A stretch of DNA of 64,000 bases, taken from assembly GCA_963819075.1 (NCBI GenBank), contig CAWFUP010000001.1, forward strand, positions 372,001 to 436,000, read 5' to 3'. Below the pieces are notes generated by a model. The model was not told the DNA's origin, searched no databases, and saw only the letters and a program-made list of their open reading frames with translations. The DNA is from CAVQBJ01 sp963819075 (GTDB lineage Bacteria > Actinomycetota > Thermoleophilia > Solirubrobacterales > Solirubrobacteraceae). The position numbers were made by a program, and so were the translations under genes. Every line of letters starts with the position of its first letter. The first letter of the stretch is position 1. Positions 34,789 through 43,696 of this stretch are shown piece by piece.

Positions 34789-36477
34789 ATGGTCCCTCTC
34801 GGAGCGCCTCCTGCGGCTGCCCCCTCGACAGCCGCGCCGGCAGCCGCAGGGCCGTTGGCGGTCGTCGCCAAGCGCCGCGGCGCTCGGGCGCACAGGTCGC
34901 CCAAGTCGGCCAGGCACAAGGCCAAGGTGCACGCCAAGCACCACCACCGTCACCGGATCAAGAAGAAGGCACATCCGATGGTGCGGGTGCTGCCGCGGGC
35001 GCCGAGCAAGCCGACGCCCAAGCCGACCAGCAAGCCGACGATCAAGCCAAAGCCAACGTCGCCCAAGGCGACGCCGGCCCCGAAGGCGCCGAAGGCTCCC
35101 TACCAGCCGCCGCCGGACAACGCGCCGATCCCCACCTTCACCGAGCCGGCGACGGTTGCTCACATGCGCCGGCTGCTTTGGCGCGCCGGGTTCGGGCCCA
35201 CACCCGGTCAGGCCGAGGGGCTCGCCGGACAGCCCGTGCAGCAGGTCGTCTTCAGCCTCACCCGCTCCGCTGGGCCCGCGACGCTGAGCGGCCCCGATCC
35301 CGTCGATTCGAGCGGTAACCCGCTGGCCCCGGCGGATGCCTGGGGTGAGGATCACTGCTGGTGGCTGGATCGCATGGTCCGGTCTGATCAGCCGTTGGTC
35401 GAGCGGATGACGTTCATCTGGCACGACTGGTTCGCCACGTCGAACTCGGGCGTCAACAATCAGCAGCAGATGCTCGACCAGAACAACCTGTTCCGCGCGA
35501 ACGCGCTCGGCAACTTCCACGACCTCTTTCTGGCCGTGACGTCTGACCCGGCGATGCTCATCTGGCTGAACGGCGTCGACAACAACAAGTGGAACCCGAA
35601 CGAGAACTACGCGCGCGAGATGATGGAGCTGTTCTCGCTCGGCGCCGACCGTGGCGCCTACACCGAGGACGATGTGCGCGAGATGGCGCGTGCGCTGACC
35701 GGGTGGCGCTCCGACTGGTCCAGCCAGGTCGGCAACACGAACTTTCGCTTCGACTCGACCTATCACGACGCGACGGCCAAGACGGTCTTTGGCCAGACCG
35801 GCAACTGGGATTACACCGACGCCGTCCGCCTGTGCGTGAGCCACCCGTCGCATCCGTCGTTCTTCGTTACGAAGCTGTGGGGCTACTTCATCCCCACGCC
35901 GCCCGACGCGCAGACGCTCGCGACGCTGGAGGGCCTGTACACCGGCTCGGGCTACGGCGTCCAGCCGGTTGTCGAGGCCATCCTGCAGCACCCGGACTTC
36001 TACGAGGGGCCGGAGCTCGTCACGCCGCCGGTCGTCTACAACGCGGGCCTGCTGCGGGCGATCGGCCGCCCGATCGACACCACCGACTGGGCCTGGCTGA
36101 GCTCGGCCGCGGGGCAGCAGCTGTTCTATCCGCCCAACGTCGCCGGCTGGGACTTCACCCGCTGGCTGGACACGAGCGCCTACAAGGCGCGCTGGGACAT
36201 CGCCAGCCGCGTCACCGCCAAGACTTACGTCAATCCGTGGCCCGCTGGCGGGTCGACCTACGACGCGGGAGAGACGTCCGCCGCAGCGCTGACGAGCGCG
36301 ATGGCGTACTGGGGTGACCCGATCCTGTCTCTCGATTCCCAGGCCTGCATCGCCGCTTTCGCGCACTCCTGCCTCACGCCCTTCGTGGCGCAGTCGCAGC
36401 AGGCACCGTACCGGGCGATCCGCCAGAACGCGCTGCGGATGCTGATCGCCACCGCCCCCGACCTGCAAGTGAGCTGA
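34789..36477 (+). CDS. DUF1800 family protein with a basic, proline-rich N-terminal tail
   Basis: This 562-residue protein has an unusual N-terminus: an Ala/Pro-rich stretch, a His/Lys/Arg-rich segment (HAKHHHRHRIKKK), then a Lys-Pro-Thr region to about residue 105. The DUF1800 domain follows: HMRRLLWRAGFGPTP, DRMVRSDQPLVERMTFIWHDWFATS, NENYAREMMELFSLG and YTEDDVREMARALTGW, ending with FYPPNVAGWDF. DUF1800 proteins are of unknown function and nearly always sit before a DUF1501 gene, as here with one base between. The tail could bind an anionic wall polymer. No classical signal peptide is visible, though an in-frame stop lies only 48 bases upstream of the ATG. Confidence 0.87.
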   Translation: MVPLGAPPAAAPSTAAPAAAGPLAVVAKRRGARAHRSPKSARHKAKVHAKHHHRHRIKKKAHPMVRVLPRAPSKPTPKPTSKPTIKPKPTSPKATPAPKAPKAPYQPPPDNAPIPTFTEPATVAHMRRLLWRAGFGPTPGQAEGLAGQPVQQVVFSLTRSAGPATLSGPDPVDSSGNPLAPADAWGEDHCWWLDRMVRSDQPLVERMTFIWHDWFATSNSGVNNQQQMLDQNNLFRANALGNFHDLFLAVTSDPAMLIWLNGVDNNKWNPNENYAREMMELFSLGADRGAYTEDDVREMARALTGWRSDWSSQVGNTNFRFDSTYHDATAKTVFGQTGNWDYTDAVRLCVSHPSHPSFFVTKLWGYFIPTPPDAQTLATLEGLYTGSGYGVQPVVEAILQHPDFYEGPELVTPPVVYNAGLLRAIGRPIDTTDWAWLSSAAGQQLFYPPNVAGWDFTRWLDTSAYKARWDIASRVTAKTYVNPWPAGGSTYDAGETSAAALTSAMAYWGDPILSLDSQACIAAFAHSCLTPFVAQSQQAPYRAIRQNALRMLIATAPDLQVS

Positions 36478-36478
36478 C

Positions 36479-37867
36479 ATGCCCGAGAGCTGCTCCTGCC
36501 GTGACTTCACCCGCTCGCAGCTGATGCATCGCGGCGTCGCGCGCGCCGGCCAGGGCCTGCCGGCGATCGAGGCCGGCATGCCGATGCCGGCCGGCACGGG
36601 GATGAGCCGCCGCAGCTTCCTGTTGCGCTCGACCGGCGCGCTGCTGTCCGTCTACGGCGCGTCGATGCTCGGCCCCCGGCACTTCGAGGACGGCATCGCC
36701 GAGGCGGCGGCCGCCGCCCCCAGCCAGCCGGTGCTCGTGTCGATCTTCATGCAGGGAGGCTGGGACGCGCTGTCGGTGCTCGCTCCGATCGGCGACCCGC
36801 TGTACCCGACGCTGCGCCCGACGGTCAACCTCGCGGCGGGCAGCGGTCCGACGTTCAGCGAGGACGATCGCCTCATGTGGAACCCGGCGGCGGCGGGGCT
36901 GGCGACGCTGCACGGCGAGGGCAAGGTGACGACGTTTCCGGCGATCGGCTACGACCCGCCCGACGACAGCCACTTCACCAGCCGCCACTACTGGGAGGTC
37001 GGCCAGCTCGACCCGTCATTGACGACCGGCTGGATGGGACGCTTCCTCGACGCCACCGGCAGCCCCGATAACCCCCTCCAGGGCCTGTCACTCGAGAGCT
37101 CGCTCTCGCCGGCGCTGGCGAGCACGAAGATGCCCGTCGCCGCGGTGAGCTCCCCCGCGGGCTACCGCCTATCCGCCCCCGGCGTGGGCAGCCCGCTCCT
37201 CACTCCGGCGCTGGGGACCTTCGGACAACTCGGCGGGCTGTCGGCGCCCTCGCCGGCCTTCGCGCAGGCGCGTACCGCGGCCCTCAACACGAGCCTCGTG
37301 CTCAACCAGATGGCTTCCTTCGTCGGCCCGAACGGCGCCCCCAACTACAACTCTCCGGTGACGTATCCGACTAGCGGCGGGGGCTTCCCCGCGCAGCTCG
37401 CCGGCCTTGCGGCGATGCTCGCCAGCGGACTGCCGATCACCTGCGTTTCGCTCAACGGCGTCGGCTCCTTTGACACCCACGCGGACGAGACGGGAACGCT
37501 GACCACTAACCTCGGCGAGACGGTTGCCGCGGTTCTCGCCTTCCAGCGCGACCTCGAAGCGCGCGGCCTCGCCGACCGCGTCCTCATCCAGCTGTGGTCG
37601 GAGTTCGGTCGCCGCCCGAAGGACAACGGCTCCGGCACCGACCACGGCGCCGCCGGCAACTGCTTCCTGATCGGCACGCGAACGTCGGGCGTGATGGTGG
37701 GCGAGTTCCCGGGCCTGGCCTCGCTCGACGTCAACGACAACCTCGTCAACACCTCGGACTTCCGGGCGATGTACTGCTCGCTGCTGGAGCAGTGGTTCTC
37801 CACCGACGCCTCGGTCGTCCTGCCTGACGCCGCCAGCTACGCCCGTCCGACGCTGCTGAAGGCGTAA
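36479..37867 (+). CDS. DUF1501 family protein, Tat-exported
   Basis: This 462-residue protein has a Tat-type signal starting at about residue 42 (MSRRSFLLRSTGALLSVYG). The DUF1501 domain follows, related to the alkaline phosphatase/sulfatase fold: VSIFMQGGWDALSVLAP near the start, GYDPPDDSHFTSRHYWEVG in the middle and SEFGRRPKDNGSGTDHGAAG near the end (metal-binding Asp/His). The full start MPESCSCRDFTRSQL is kept because DUF1501 proteins often carry such a Cys-containing leader; the ATG at 36602 is an alternative. It is cotranscribed with DUF1800. A hairpin 29 bases after the stop may end the transcript. Confidence 0.87.
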   Translation: MPESCSCRDFTRSQLMHRGVARAGQGLPAIEAGMPMPAGTGMSRRSFLLRSTGALLSVYGASMLGPRHFEDGIAEAAAAAPSQPVLVSIFMQGGWDALSVLAPIGDPLYPTLRPTVNLAAGSGPTFSEDDRLMWNPAAAGLATLHGEGKVTTFPAIGYDPPDDSHFTSRHYWEVGQLDPSLTTGWMGRFLDATGSPDNPLQGLSLESSLSPALASTKMPVAAVSSPAGYRLSAPGVGSPLLTPALGTFGQLGGLSAPSPAFAQARTAALNTSLVLNQMASFVGPNGAPNYNSPVTYPTSGGGFPAQLAGLAAMLASGLPITCVSLNGVGSFDTHADETGTLTTNLGETVAAVLAFQRDLEARGLADRVLIQLWSEFGRRPKDNGSGTDHGAAGNCFLIGTRTSGVMVGEFPGLASLDVNDNLVNTSDFRAMYCSLLEQWFSTDASVVLPDAASYARPTLLKA

Positions 37868-37895
37868 CCGCCGCACGGTTCTTTGTGGTGGATGC

Positions 37896-37911
37896 GGAGG
37901 CCGGGGCCTCC
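37896..37911 (+). terminator. Hairpin after the DUF1501 gene
   Basis: GGAGGCC and GGCCTCC are perfect complements separated by two bases. It lies shortly after the DUF1501 stop codon. The T-run is weak, so termination is inferred from position and stem. Confidence 0.5.
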
Positions 37912-37984
37912 TAGAGTCGTTCGGCCCTGCTTCGATAGTCAGGGCCGCCCGGACAGTTACCCGCTGGTTCGCCGATTCCAGACC

Positions 37985-38407
37985 TCAGCGTGGCTGCGGG
38001 ATCGACACGACGTCGATCAGCGATGCCAGATCCTCGAAGTCGTCGGGGTTGCATGTATAGACCGGCAGCTCGTTTGCCAGTCCGGTCGCGGCGATGAGAA
38101 GGTCGAGCGCCCTGCGCCCGCGCGCCTTGGTTCCGCCGGCGGCGACCGCTGCATACACGCGACCGTAGGCGCGAGCCACCTCGGCATCGACCGGAAGGGG
38201 CTCAAACGCGGCTTCGGTGCGCTGGAGCCTGTCCTGACGTCGGGCGCGCTCTTGCGCATCCGCGGTCGCGTGTGGACCCGCGGCCAGCTCGGCGAGGGTG
38301 ACAGCCGAGATCGCGAGCTCAGTGGGAAGGACGCTCGCATCGAGCCGGTCAAGGCCGATCAGCACCGACGTGTCGATCAGCCCGCGAGCGTGGCGTCGCT
38401 CAGGCAC
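37985..38407 (-). CDS. VapC-type PIN-domain toxin (Phd partner)
   Basis: This 140-residue PIN protein has the first acidic residue in GLIDTSVLIGLDRL, Glu in AVTLAELAAG, Asp in RRALDLLIAATGLAN and the final YTCNPDDFEDLA. It is an intact metal-dependent RNase fold. The toxin start overlaps the antitoxin end by 8 bases (38400-38407). Unlike the module at 9.3 kb, its partner is of the Phd type. Confidence 0.88.
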   Translation of the reverse strand: MPERRHARGLIDTSVLIGLDRLDASVLPTELAISAVTLAELAAGPHATADAQERARRQDRLQRTEAAFEPLPVDAEVARAYGRVYAAVAAGGTKARGRRALDLLIAATGLANELPVYTCNPDDFEDLASLIDVVSIPQPR

Positions 38408-38654
38408 GCGGTGTCGGATCCTGGTTCACCGCCGCGTCGATGTCGACCCGGAACTGCAGGCGATCGATCGGAGGCGCTCCTGCGAACGCTGCGAGCGCCG
38501 TCTCTGCCAGCACGAACCGCCGCCGCTGCAGCGGCGCCAGCTCGCCCACGGCGACGCCGTTTCGCGTGACGACGAAGCTCTCTCCACGGTCCAGCGCACG
38601 CATGATCTCGCCGCTTGCATTGCGTAGTTCTCGCTGGGTGATCTCTCTGGCCAC
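38400..38654 (-). CDS. Phd/YefM-type antitoxin
   Basis: This 84-residue protein has the Phd-family start EITQRELRNASGEIMRALDRG, then ESFVVTRNGVAVGELAPL, with an acidic C-terminal segment RVDIDAAVNQDP for toxin binding. It probably represses its own promoter through the palindrome at 38665-38680, 10 bases upstream of its start. It forms the first gene of a two-gene module with the PIN toxin. Confidence 0.88.
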   Translation of the reverse strand: MAREITQRELRNASGEIMRALDRGESFVVTRNGVAVGELAPLQRRRFVLAETALAAFAGAPPIDRLQFRVDIDAAVNQDPTPRA

Positions 38655-38664
38655 GCTCGCGATT

Positions 38665-38680
38665 GTAGCACGGGTGCTAC
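38665..38680. promoter_or_regulatory. Palindromic operator of the Phd/VapC module
   Basis: GTAGCAC, two bases, GTGCTAC: a perfect 7-base inverted repeat immediately upstream of the antitoxin start. It has the size expected for a Phd dimer site. It resembles the ArsR operator TTAGCAC-N2-GTGCTAA at 19966 in sequence, which is probably chance. Confidence 0.7.
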
Positions 38681-38794
38681 ACCGCCGCCGCGCGCAGCGA
38701 ATGGCTCCACGACCTGACGGACCTCGGGATGTTCGACGCGTTCAGCGCCGCGGCCACGCGTTCGCGATGCCCGGACGCCCCGCTCGGCTGTTGC

Positions 38795-39907
38795 CTACAA
38801 CCCGTTCGCCGCGCTGCTGAACGCCTTCAGCGCCAGCTTGGGCTTGCCGTTGAGCTTCAGCAGCCCGGTGTGCAGGCCCCAGAAGTTGAAGCCGCCCTTG
38901 TAGGGGCGCGCGTCGCGCCAGTCGAAGTAGACAAACCCCTGCAGGTCGAGCGCCGAGCGCACGGCGTAGAAGTCCTTCACGACGGTGCTGATCTGCGACG
39001 CCTGCCCGCGTGCGCCGAGGCGGTAGAGGCTCCCTGGCCCGGAGTCCGACCATCCGAACTCGGTCACGCGGATCGCCACCCCGGACGCCCCGGCCCCATT
39101 GAGCGTCGAGCGCACGCGGCGCACAAGCGCGATCAACCCCGACGCGCTGCGCGAGTAGGCGTTGATGCCGACGGTGTTCATCCAGGCGGCCGCGCCGGCG
39201 TGCAGCATGTAGCCGAGGTACTTGAACATCTCGATGCCGAGCGGACTCTCCGGGATGCCCCCCGAGACGACCTCGGCCTGGGGGTCGAGCGCGTGGATCG
39301 CCTTCGACGCCACCGACAGCAGCGTCACATAGCGCGACGCGCTCGGGCGCGGCAGCCAGTAGACGTTGAGGTTCGGTTCGTTCCAGACCTGCCAGACGCG
39401 GATCGGCAGCTTCGGCACCGTCGGGTGCTTGGTCCAGAACGTGCCGCTCGGCCCGTACCAGCGCACCGCGGCGCGCACGAACGCGGCGATCGTGTTGAGG
39501 TTCTTCGGCGGGTAGGTCCCGCGCAGCGCGTGGCGGCGCGGGCGCGAGGACAGATACGAGGGCTCGTTGAACAGGATCGGCATGACCTCGATCCCGCGCT
39601 TGGCCGCGGCGGCGACCGTCGGGTCATAGACCGAGAAGTTGTAGATGTTGCGCCGGTGCTCGACGATCGACCAATCGAAGACCTGACGCAGGAGGGTGAC
39701 CCCGGCCTTCTGCATCGCCGCGAGCTCCTTCGCCTGATAGCGCGAATTGCCGGCGAACGTGTCCTGGGAGACCATCCCCACGAAGCCCGGGGGTGCGGCG
39801 GCCCGGGCCGTGCCGGCCGTCGTGCAGGCGACGATCAGCGCGAGGGCGAGGGCCAGCGAGCGTGTCGGCCATGCCTTCACCGGCCGGCTCTGGGGAGCGC
39901 AGGGCAC
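38795..39907 (-). CDS. Secreted glycoside hydrolase (cellulase-like), intact paralogue
   Basis: This 370-residue secreted enzyme has a signal peptide ending near ARA and a GH5/GH39-type barrel. It shows FVGMVSQDTF, LLRQVFDWSIVE, NIYNFSVYD, VWQVWNEPNLNVYW (acid/base Glu), RVTEFGW (nucleophile Glu) and FVYFDWRDARPYKGGFNFWGLHTGLL. It closely follows the frameshifted gene at 258-1440, but that one is a lipoprotein and this one appears to be fully secreted. The GTG at 39907 has no clear ribosome site; an internal GTG near 39880 is possible. The substrate is unknown; a beta-linked glycan is inferred from the fold. Confidence 0.8.
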   Translation of the reverse strand: MPCAPQSRPVKAWPTRSLALALALIVACTTAGTARAAAPPGFVGMVSQDTFAGNSRYQAKELAAMQKAGVTLLRQVFDWSIVEHRRNIYNFSVYDPTVAAAAKRGIEVMPILFNEPSYLSSRPRRHALRGTYPPKNLNTIAAFVRAAVRWYGPSGTFWTKHPTVPKLPIRVWQVWNEPNLNVYWLPRPSASRYVTLLSVASKAIHALDPQAEVVSGGIPESPLGIEMFKYLGYMLHAGAAAWMNTVGINAYSRSASGLIALVRRVRSTLNGAGASGVAIRVTEFGWSDSGPGSLYRLGARGQASQISTVVKDFYAVRSALDLQGFVYFDWRDARPYKGGFNFWGLHTGLLKLNGKPKLALKAFSSAANGL

Positions 39908-40005
39908 TCGGAGAGGATAGGCGCTCGACCAAGAACCAGATCACGATCCCGATTGCGACAGCCTCTGCACGCTGATCGTCGAGGGTCACCAAACGGGTCT
40001 GGGCA

Positions 40006-40332
40006 GTGCTGGCCGGCGTAGCGGTGCAGCCACTCGTCGCCAAGGGTGCCCCGGACCCAGTTCCGGCTCTCCTCCTCGGCCGGCGCGCTGTCGACCGCCG
40101 CTACGCCAACCTCGGTATTGGGACCGCCCTCGCGGCGCACGTGCTCGCCGCTGCCGTCGAACTCAACGACAAGGCGGCCTGCCGCGCCGTCGTCGTCACC
40201 GAGCTGAACCAAAATGCGCGGGCGTGGTGGGAGCGGCTTGGCTGTCATCCGTTCGAGCCGGACGACCCCGATCGGCTGGGCCTCTATCTGCTCACTTCCG
40301 AGATCGCGGCGACGTTCAAGCGAGCCGGATAG
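40006..40332 (+). pseudogene. 5'-truncated GNAT acetyltransferase (TacT-like)
   Basis: The reading frame keeps the second half of a GNAT acetyltransferase: VPALLLGRRAVDRRYANLGI with GTALAAHVL (acetyl-CoA loop, here NLGIGTA for the usual RGxGxG), CRAVVVTELNQNARAWWERLG and the tail LYLLTSEIAATFKR. This pattern is typical of TacT/AtaT toxins, which are about 160-175 residues; only 108 codons are open and the first 60-odd residues are absent. No DUF1778-type antitoxin gene lies upstream. It is probably a dead toxin remnant, although a shortened protein could be translated. Confidence 0.65.
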
Positions 40333-40475
40333 CACTGCGCTCCACGAATCGGGCGATCGGATCGCTGCCAGACCTCGCCACACGGTGTCCGCGCGAACCA
40401 GGGCGCTGCGTCGTTCCGCCAGGATGCTCACGGATGCACAAACGCGGGGCTAGGCTCTCCGCATCCGTGGGCTGT

Positions 40476-41297
40476 CTATCGATCCCATCTGATCGCGGTA
40501 TCGGCGAAGGTCTCGATGATCTGCGCCACCTTGGCGGGTGCGCGGGCGTTTGCGAGGTGGCCTTGGCGCTTCAGGATCACGATCGACTCGACGTTGGGCA
40601 TCACGGCAGCGAGTGCGTCGAGGCGGTGACGTAGGTGCCGTGGACTGCGAGCGCCGCCGAGAAGGAGTGTGGGAATGTCAACGTGGGCGTAACGGTCGAT
40701 CCCCACGCCGAGAGATTCGAGCGCGTTGTCGTCGCTGATCTGGCCGGGGGCGAACATCGTCATCTGCCTCCATAGCGGCGGGAACAAGGGCAGCAGGCTG
40801 ACGAGCAAGCGCGGCGCCTGCACGATCTCTCGCAGGTGGATCTTCATGGCGCGACCAGCGTCTCCGGCGTGAAGCGCGTTATTAGCGCGCGCGAGCGCAT
40901 CGCCGCCCAACGGCGTCGTGATCGCCACGGGTGGCTCGTAGAGCACTAGCCCAACGAAGCTCGTTCGTGAGGCGAGTGCGGCCTCGAGTGCGATCACTGC
41001 TCCGGAGGAGTGCCCAACGAGCAGCACCGGCTGGCCGACCGCGGCTGCGATCGCCACGACGTCGGCCACCTCGTCGGCAATTGTTGGTGTCGGCTCTACT
41101 GCACCGCGGATCCGGTACGGACGGCGATCAAACCGAAGGACGCGAAAGTCCGCTGCCAGCGACTCCGCGACTCGCCTCCAGGACGACGAAGTGCTACCGC
41201 CAGGGTGAACGACCAGGATCGGTCTTCCGCGCCCGATGGCGGTTACCGCGAAGTGCGTGCCATCTGCGGCGGAAACCTCCATCGTCGGTGCGGTCAT
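40476..41297 (-). CDS. Alpha/beta hydrolase
   Basis: This 273-residue alpha/beta-hydrolase has the oxyanion region ILVVHPGGSTSSSWRRV, the nucleophile elbow LLVGHSSGAVIALEAAL (Ser), an acid in the LLLGGARSPRHLR region and a late His in RQGHLANARAP. The family covers esterases, lactonases and related enzymes; no substrate can be assigned. It is cytoplasmic (no signal peptide). It stands alone upstream of a gene-poor region holding a repeat. Confidence 0.85.
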   Translation of the reverse strand: MTAPTMEVSAADGTHFAVTAIGRGRPILVVHPGGSTSSSWRRVAESLAADFRVLRFDRRPYRIRGAVEPTPTIADEVADVVAIAAAVGQPVLLVGHSSGAVIALEAALASRTSFVGLVLYEPPVAITTPLGGDALARANNALHAGDAGRAMKIHLREIVQAPRLLVSLLPLFPPLWRQMTMFAPGQISDDNALESLGVGIDRYAHVDIPTLLLGGARSPRHLRHRLDALAAVMPNVESIVILKRQGHLANARAPAKVAQIIETFADTAIRWDR

Positions 41298-41757
41298 CCC
41301 GCAGGGCTACGAGAGCTCGGGCGCACGGCTGCGATCTGGCTTACACGAGACGCAGCGGCTCTCCGACGCTGCCGGATGCAGCGCACCTCGGCCGATGCAC
41401 GTGTCAACGACAAAGGGAGGTGTCTCGGTTTACGATCGTCGCCGTCCCCCCAATTCGCCAGCGGCGAGACCGAGGCGGCGGTTACGAGCCCGACGGCGGT
41501 GGCACCGCCGTCCCAGCCTTGCAGACCGCGCGGACCGCGTCTCTCGACCGAGCCGCGCCGAGGAGCGCGCCAGACCGAAAGCGGGTCTTTGCGTGCGCGA
41601 GCGCGTGAGTGGCTTGCAACCACGAGCGTGAGTCTCGCCGACGTTGGGGCGCGGCTGCCTCGCGCTCGAACGGGAAGCGTGGCTTGCCCCCGCCGAGTGC
41701 GACAGTGCGGGGTCCTGGCTCCGGGGTCGACGGCGAGCACGGGCATTTCATTGCCGC
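41298..41757. other. Gene-poor gap with decayed sequence
   Basis: I see no convincing gene in these 460 bases. Open frames exist but show no family pattern. The gap contains the first copy of the two-box repeat (41452-41535), in which a weak form of the second box is found. The rest looks like eroded coding DNA. Confidence 0.5.
41452..41535 (+). repeat. Two-box repeat, copy 1
   Basis: A left box (TTCGCCAGCGGCGAGACCGAG) and, 67 bases further, a weak right box (CTTGCAGACCGCGC). From 41456 it matches 51447-51526 at roughly 80% by eye, including the exact block CGACGGCGGTGGC. It lies between two minus-strand genes. Confidence 0.5.
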
Positions 41758-42585
41758 CTATGGCGTGGAGACGGCCGGACGCAGCGGCGCGAGCTGACGC
41801 TCCCCGAACACCGCGAGGAAGCGGTCGCGAAGTGTTCGCTGAGCCGCCGGGGGCATTAGCCGGTGCCCGTAGACGCGCTGGTGAAGCTCGCCCGGCTTCC
41901 GTCTCCCGCGGCGACCATGCGCCAGCGCGAGGTTGTCGAACACGAGCAGGTCGCCTGGCCGCAGGGGAATCTCGAGCTGGTCGGCATCGACATCCAGGCC
42001 CAGACGTTTGAAGAAGCTCAGCTCGGCAGCCAGACTGTCGAACTCCGTCCCGCACAGGAAGCCGGGGGTGGATTTGACGCTCGGCAGCCGCGCGGCGTCT
42101 GCGGCGGCCTCGACGACGCGCGCCAGGCTGCCCTCGGAGTAGCCGTCCGAGTCATCCCACGCCCCGTGGGACTCGCCGTACGCCATCAGATTCCCAAGGA
42201 GCGTCGCCCGGTCCGGCCAACGCCGCCGGCGAACAAGCGCCTCCAGCGGAACCAACCGCGTCACCGCTGTGACCCCGACCGCCGAGCGCGGGATGGAGAG
42301 CGCCGTATACCGCGCCACATCCTGATCGTGCTGCGGGCGGATGGGGAGGCCAAAATCGAAGTGCAGCGTCTGGAAGTCCCGCGTCGCTTCGCCATCAGGT
42401 GGCGGGAGGATGAACTCGCCGATCACGCTTAGCGCGTCCTGACCGATCGCCACGGTGCACTCCTCGATCAGCTCCTGCGACCGGGCAAACGCCGCGGCGG
42501 GAGTAGCGAACGCTGACTGGATCCAGACAAACCCGGCCTGCCGGAGAGCGGAGAGCGCCGAGGTCACGCTCCCATTTTCGCCCAT
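41758..42585 (-). CDS. TauD-like Fe(II)/2-oxoglutarate oxygenase
   Basis: This 275-residue protein has the facial-triad motif HFDFG (HxD, about residue 75) and the distal region GDLLVFDNLALAHGRRG with the second His and, further on, Arg in LHQRVYGHR for 2-oxoglutarate. This is the TauD/clavaminate-synthase arrangement. The N-terminal helix region is family-like but divergent. Such enzymes hydroxylate small molecules or amino-acid derivatives; the substrate is unknown. The start is uncertain: ATG at 42585 is used, but no ribosome site is seen and GTG at 42566 is possible. Confidence 0.65.
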   Translation of the reverse strand: MGENGSVTSALSALRQAGFVWIQSAFATPAAAFARSQELIEECTVAIGQDALSVIGEFILPPPDGEATRDFQTLHFDFGLPIRPQHDQDVARYTALSIPRSAVGVTAVTRLVPLEALVRRRRWPDRATLLGNLMAYGESHGAWDDSDGYSEGSLARVVEAAADAARLPSVKSTPGFLCGTEFDSLAAELSFFKRLGLDVDADQLEIPLRPGDLLVFDNLALAHGRRGRRKPGELHQRVYGHRLMPPAAQRTLRDRFLAVFGERQLAPLRPAVSTP

Positions 42586-43115
42586 GCGGCGAAGACGATC
42601 CAGGGCGATCCGCAAACGAAGGCGGCCGAGGATTCGACGAGAAGAGAGGGAGGATCAGGCGGGCCGCTGGAGCTGACCGCGGCGCTGGCGGGACTGGCAG
42701 CCTGCCCGCAGCGGCGCCAACAGAGGACAGGGCCACCGCCAAACGACCGCGCCCGCAACTGACCGCCGGCGCGTCTGTACGCCTGCCCGGCTCGCGGTCG
42801 GACCGGCCGCCCTGCTGACCGCGCAAGGGAGGGGCCTGGCCGGCGCGCCCGGCGTACCCGTGGCAGTCGCAGAGCAGGTCTCGGTGGCCGCCGACGGCGT
42901 GCATGCGGCAGCGACCGGCCAAGGCGGTGGATAGCCGGGGCCCGACGACCCATCTCGCTGCCGACGCCACCGCTCCCGACTGCGAGCGGGCACCGGCCCC
43001 ACCTGACTGATCGCTGCCGTTTCGCACGATCGCCGGTCGCGGCCCATCTGTACCGCCGGACGCCTGCATCGCCGCAGAGCAGGGGTCTGACGCGCCCGCT
43101 CCTCGCGTTGTGGGT
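42586..43115. other. Gene-poor gap with one repeat core
   Basis: No gene can be supported in these 530 bases. It holds a copy of the right-hand repeat box (42813-42833), CTGCTGACCGCGCAAGGGAG. The rest is GC-rich sequence whose open frames lack any family pattern. Confidence 0.45.
42813..42833 (+). repeat. Repeat right box without left partner
   Basis: CTGCTGACCGCGCAAGGGAG matches the right box of the two-box repeat almost exactly. I could not find a clear left box at the usual distance. Confidence 0.5.
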
Positions 43116-43385
43116 CTACGCAAGCTGCAGCGTCATTTCATCTGACTGTTTGCAGCCGAGTCCGTGCCCGTGCGTGCATTGGCTGATGACGATCCGTAGC
43201 GTGGCGCTGAGTGGCCGGTGATGTCGAACGTAGTCGGCGCCGTCTTGGGTCAGCCTGAGCGTGACGCCGGGGATGTGGTGTCGAGTACGAAGGTGCACCG
43301 ACCCCAGTTGCGGCCCGTGGCGCGCGGTGAGCGTGGCGTCCAGGCGCGGCGTCAGGTAAAACGATTGTCCATTCCCCGCACGCGA
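43116..43385 (-). pseudogene. Possible remnant of a secreted beta-rich protein
   Basis: The last ~85 codons of a minus-strand open frame read FYLTPRLDATLTARHGPQLG, then TLRLTQDGADYVRHHRPLSATL. This resembles C-terminal beta modules found in extracellular proteins of actinobacteria (LTLT.AG...RHR.L.aTL). No start codon with a signal peptide precedes it, and the upstream part of the frame looks non-coding. It may be a 3' fragment. Confidence 0.3.
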
Positions 43386-43459
43386 CACACGTGCGCTACC
43401 GCGTCGGCGGCTGACTCGACCGACACCCGAGCAGGTCCGACCACGCTCCGATCCGAGCG

Positions 43460-43543
43460 TCTCGCAAATCGCCACAAACGCGACCACGCGGTCGGCTCGG
43501 CGGGCTCCCTGGCGATCTCCCGTGCTGACCGCGCGAAGGAGGG
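43460..43543 (+). repeat. Two-box repeat, copy 2
   Basis: Left box TCTCGCAAATCGCCAC (from 43460) and right box GTGCTGACCGCGCGAAGGAG (from 43522), 62 bases apart. It lies about 150 bases upstream of the MMPL gene and in the same orientation. Confidence 0.55.
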
Positions 43544-43696
43544 ACATCGACCCGCATAGCGCGGTGCGCCCGACAATGCGAAGGCAGGTCTGTTCGCCGC
43601 TTGGCGGCGGCGGGCTCGCGGACGCGGGAAGACCGGTCGGTGGCCGCGGCTCGCCACCGATGCCAAGGACGTTCCTCGGCGGCTACGTTCGCGAGC

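Noticed and set aside
38681..38794. Short plus-strand peptide LHDLTDLGMFDAF as a gene remnant
   Set aside because: It is too short and has no recognisable family; it may be coincidental.
41298..43115. Possible genes in the gaps around the oxygenase
   Set aside because: Open frames have no recognisable motifs, weak starts and no conserved spacing; I list these regions only as gaps.
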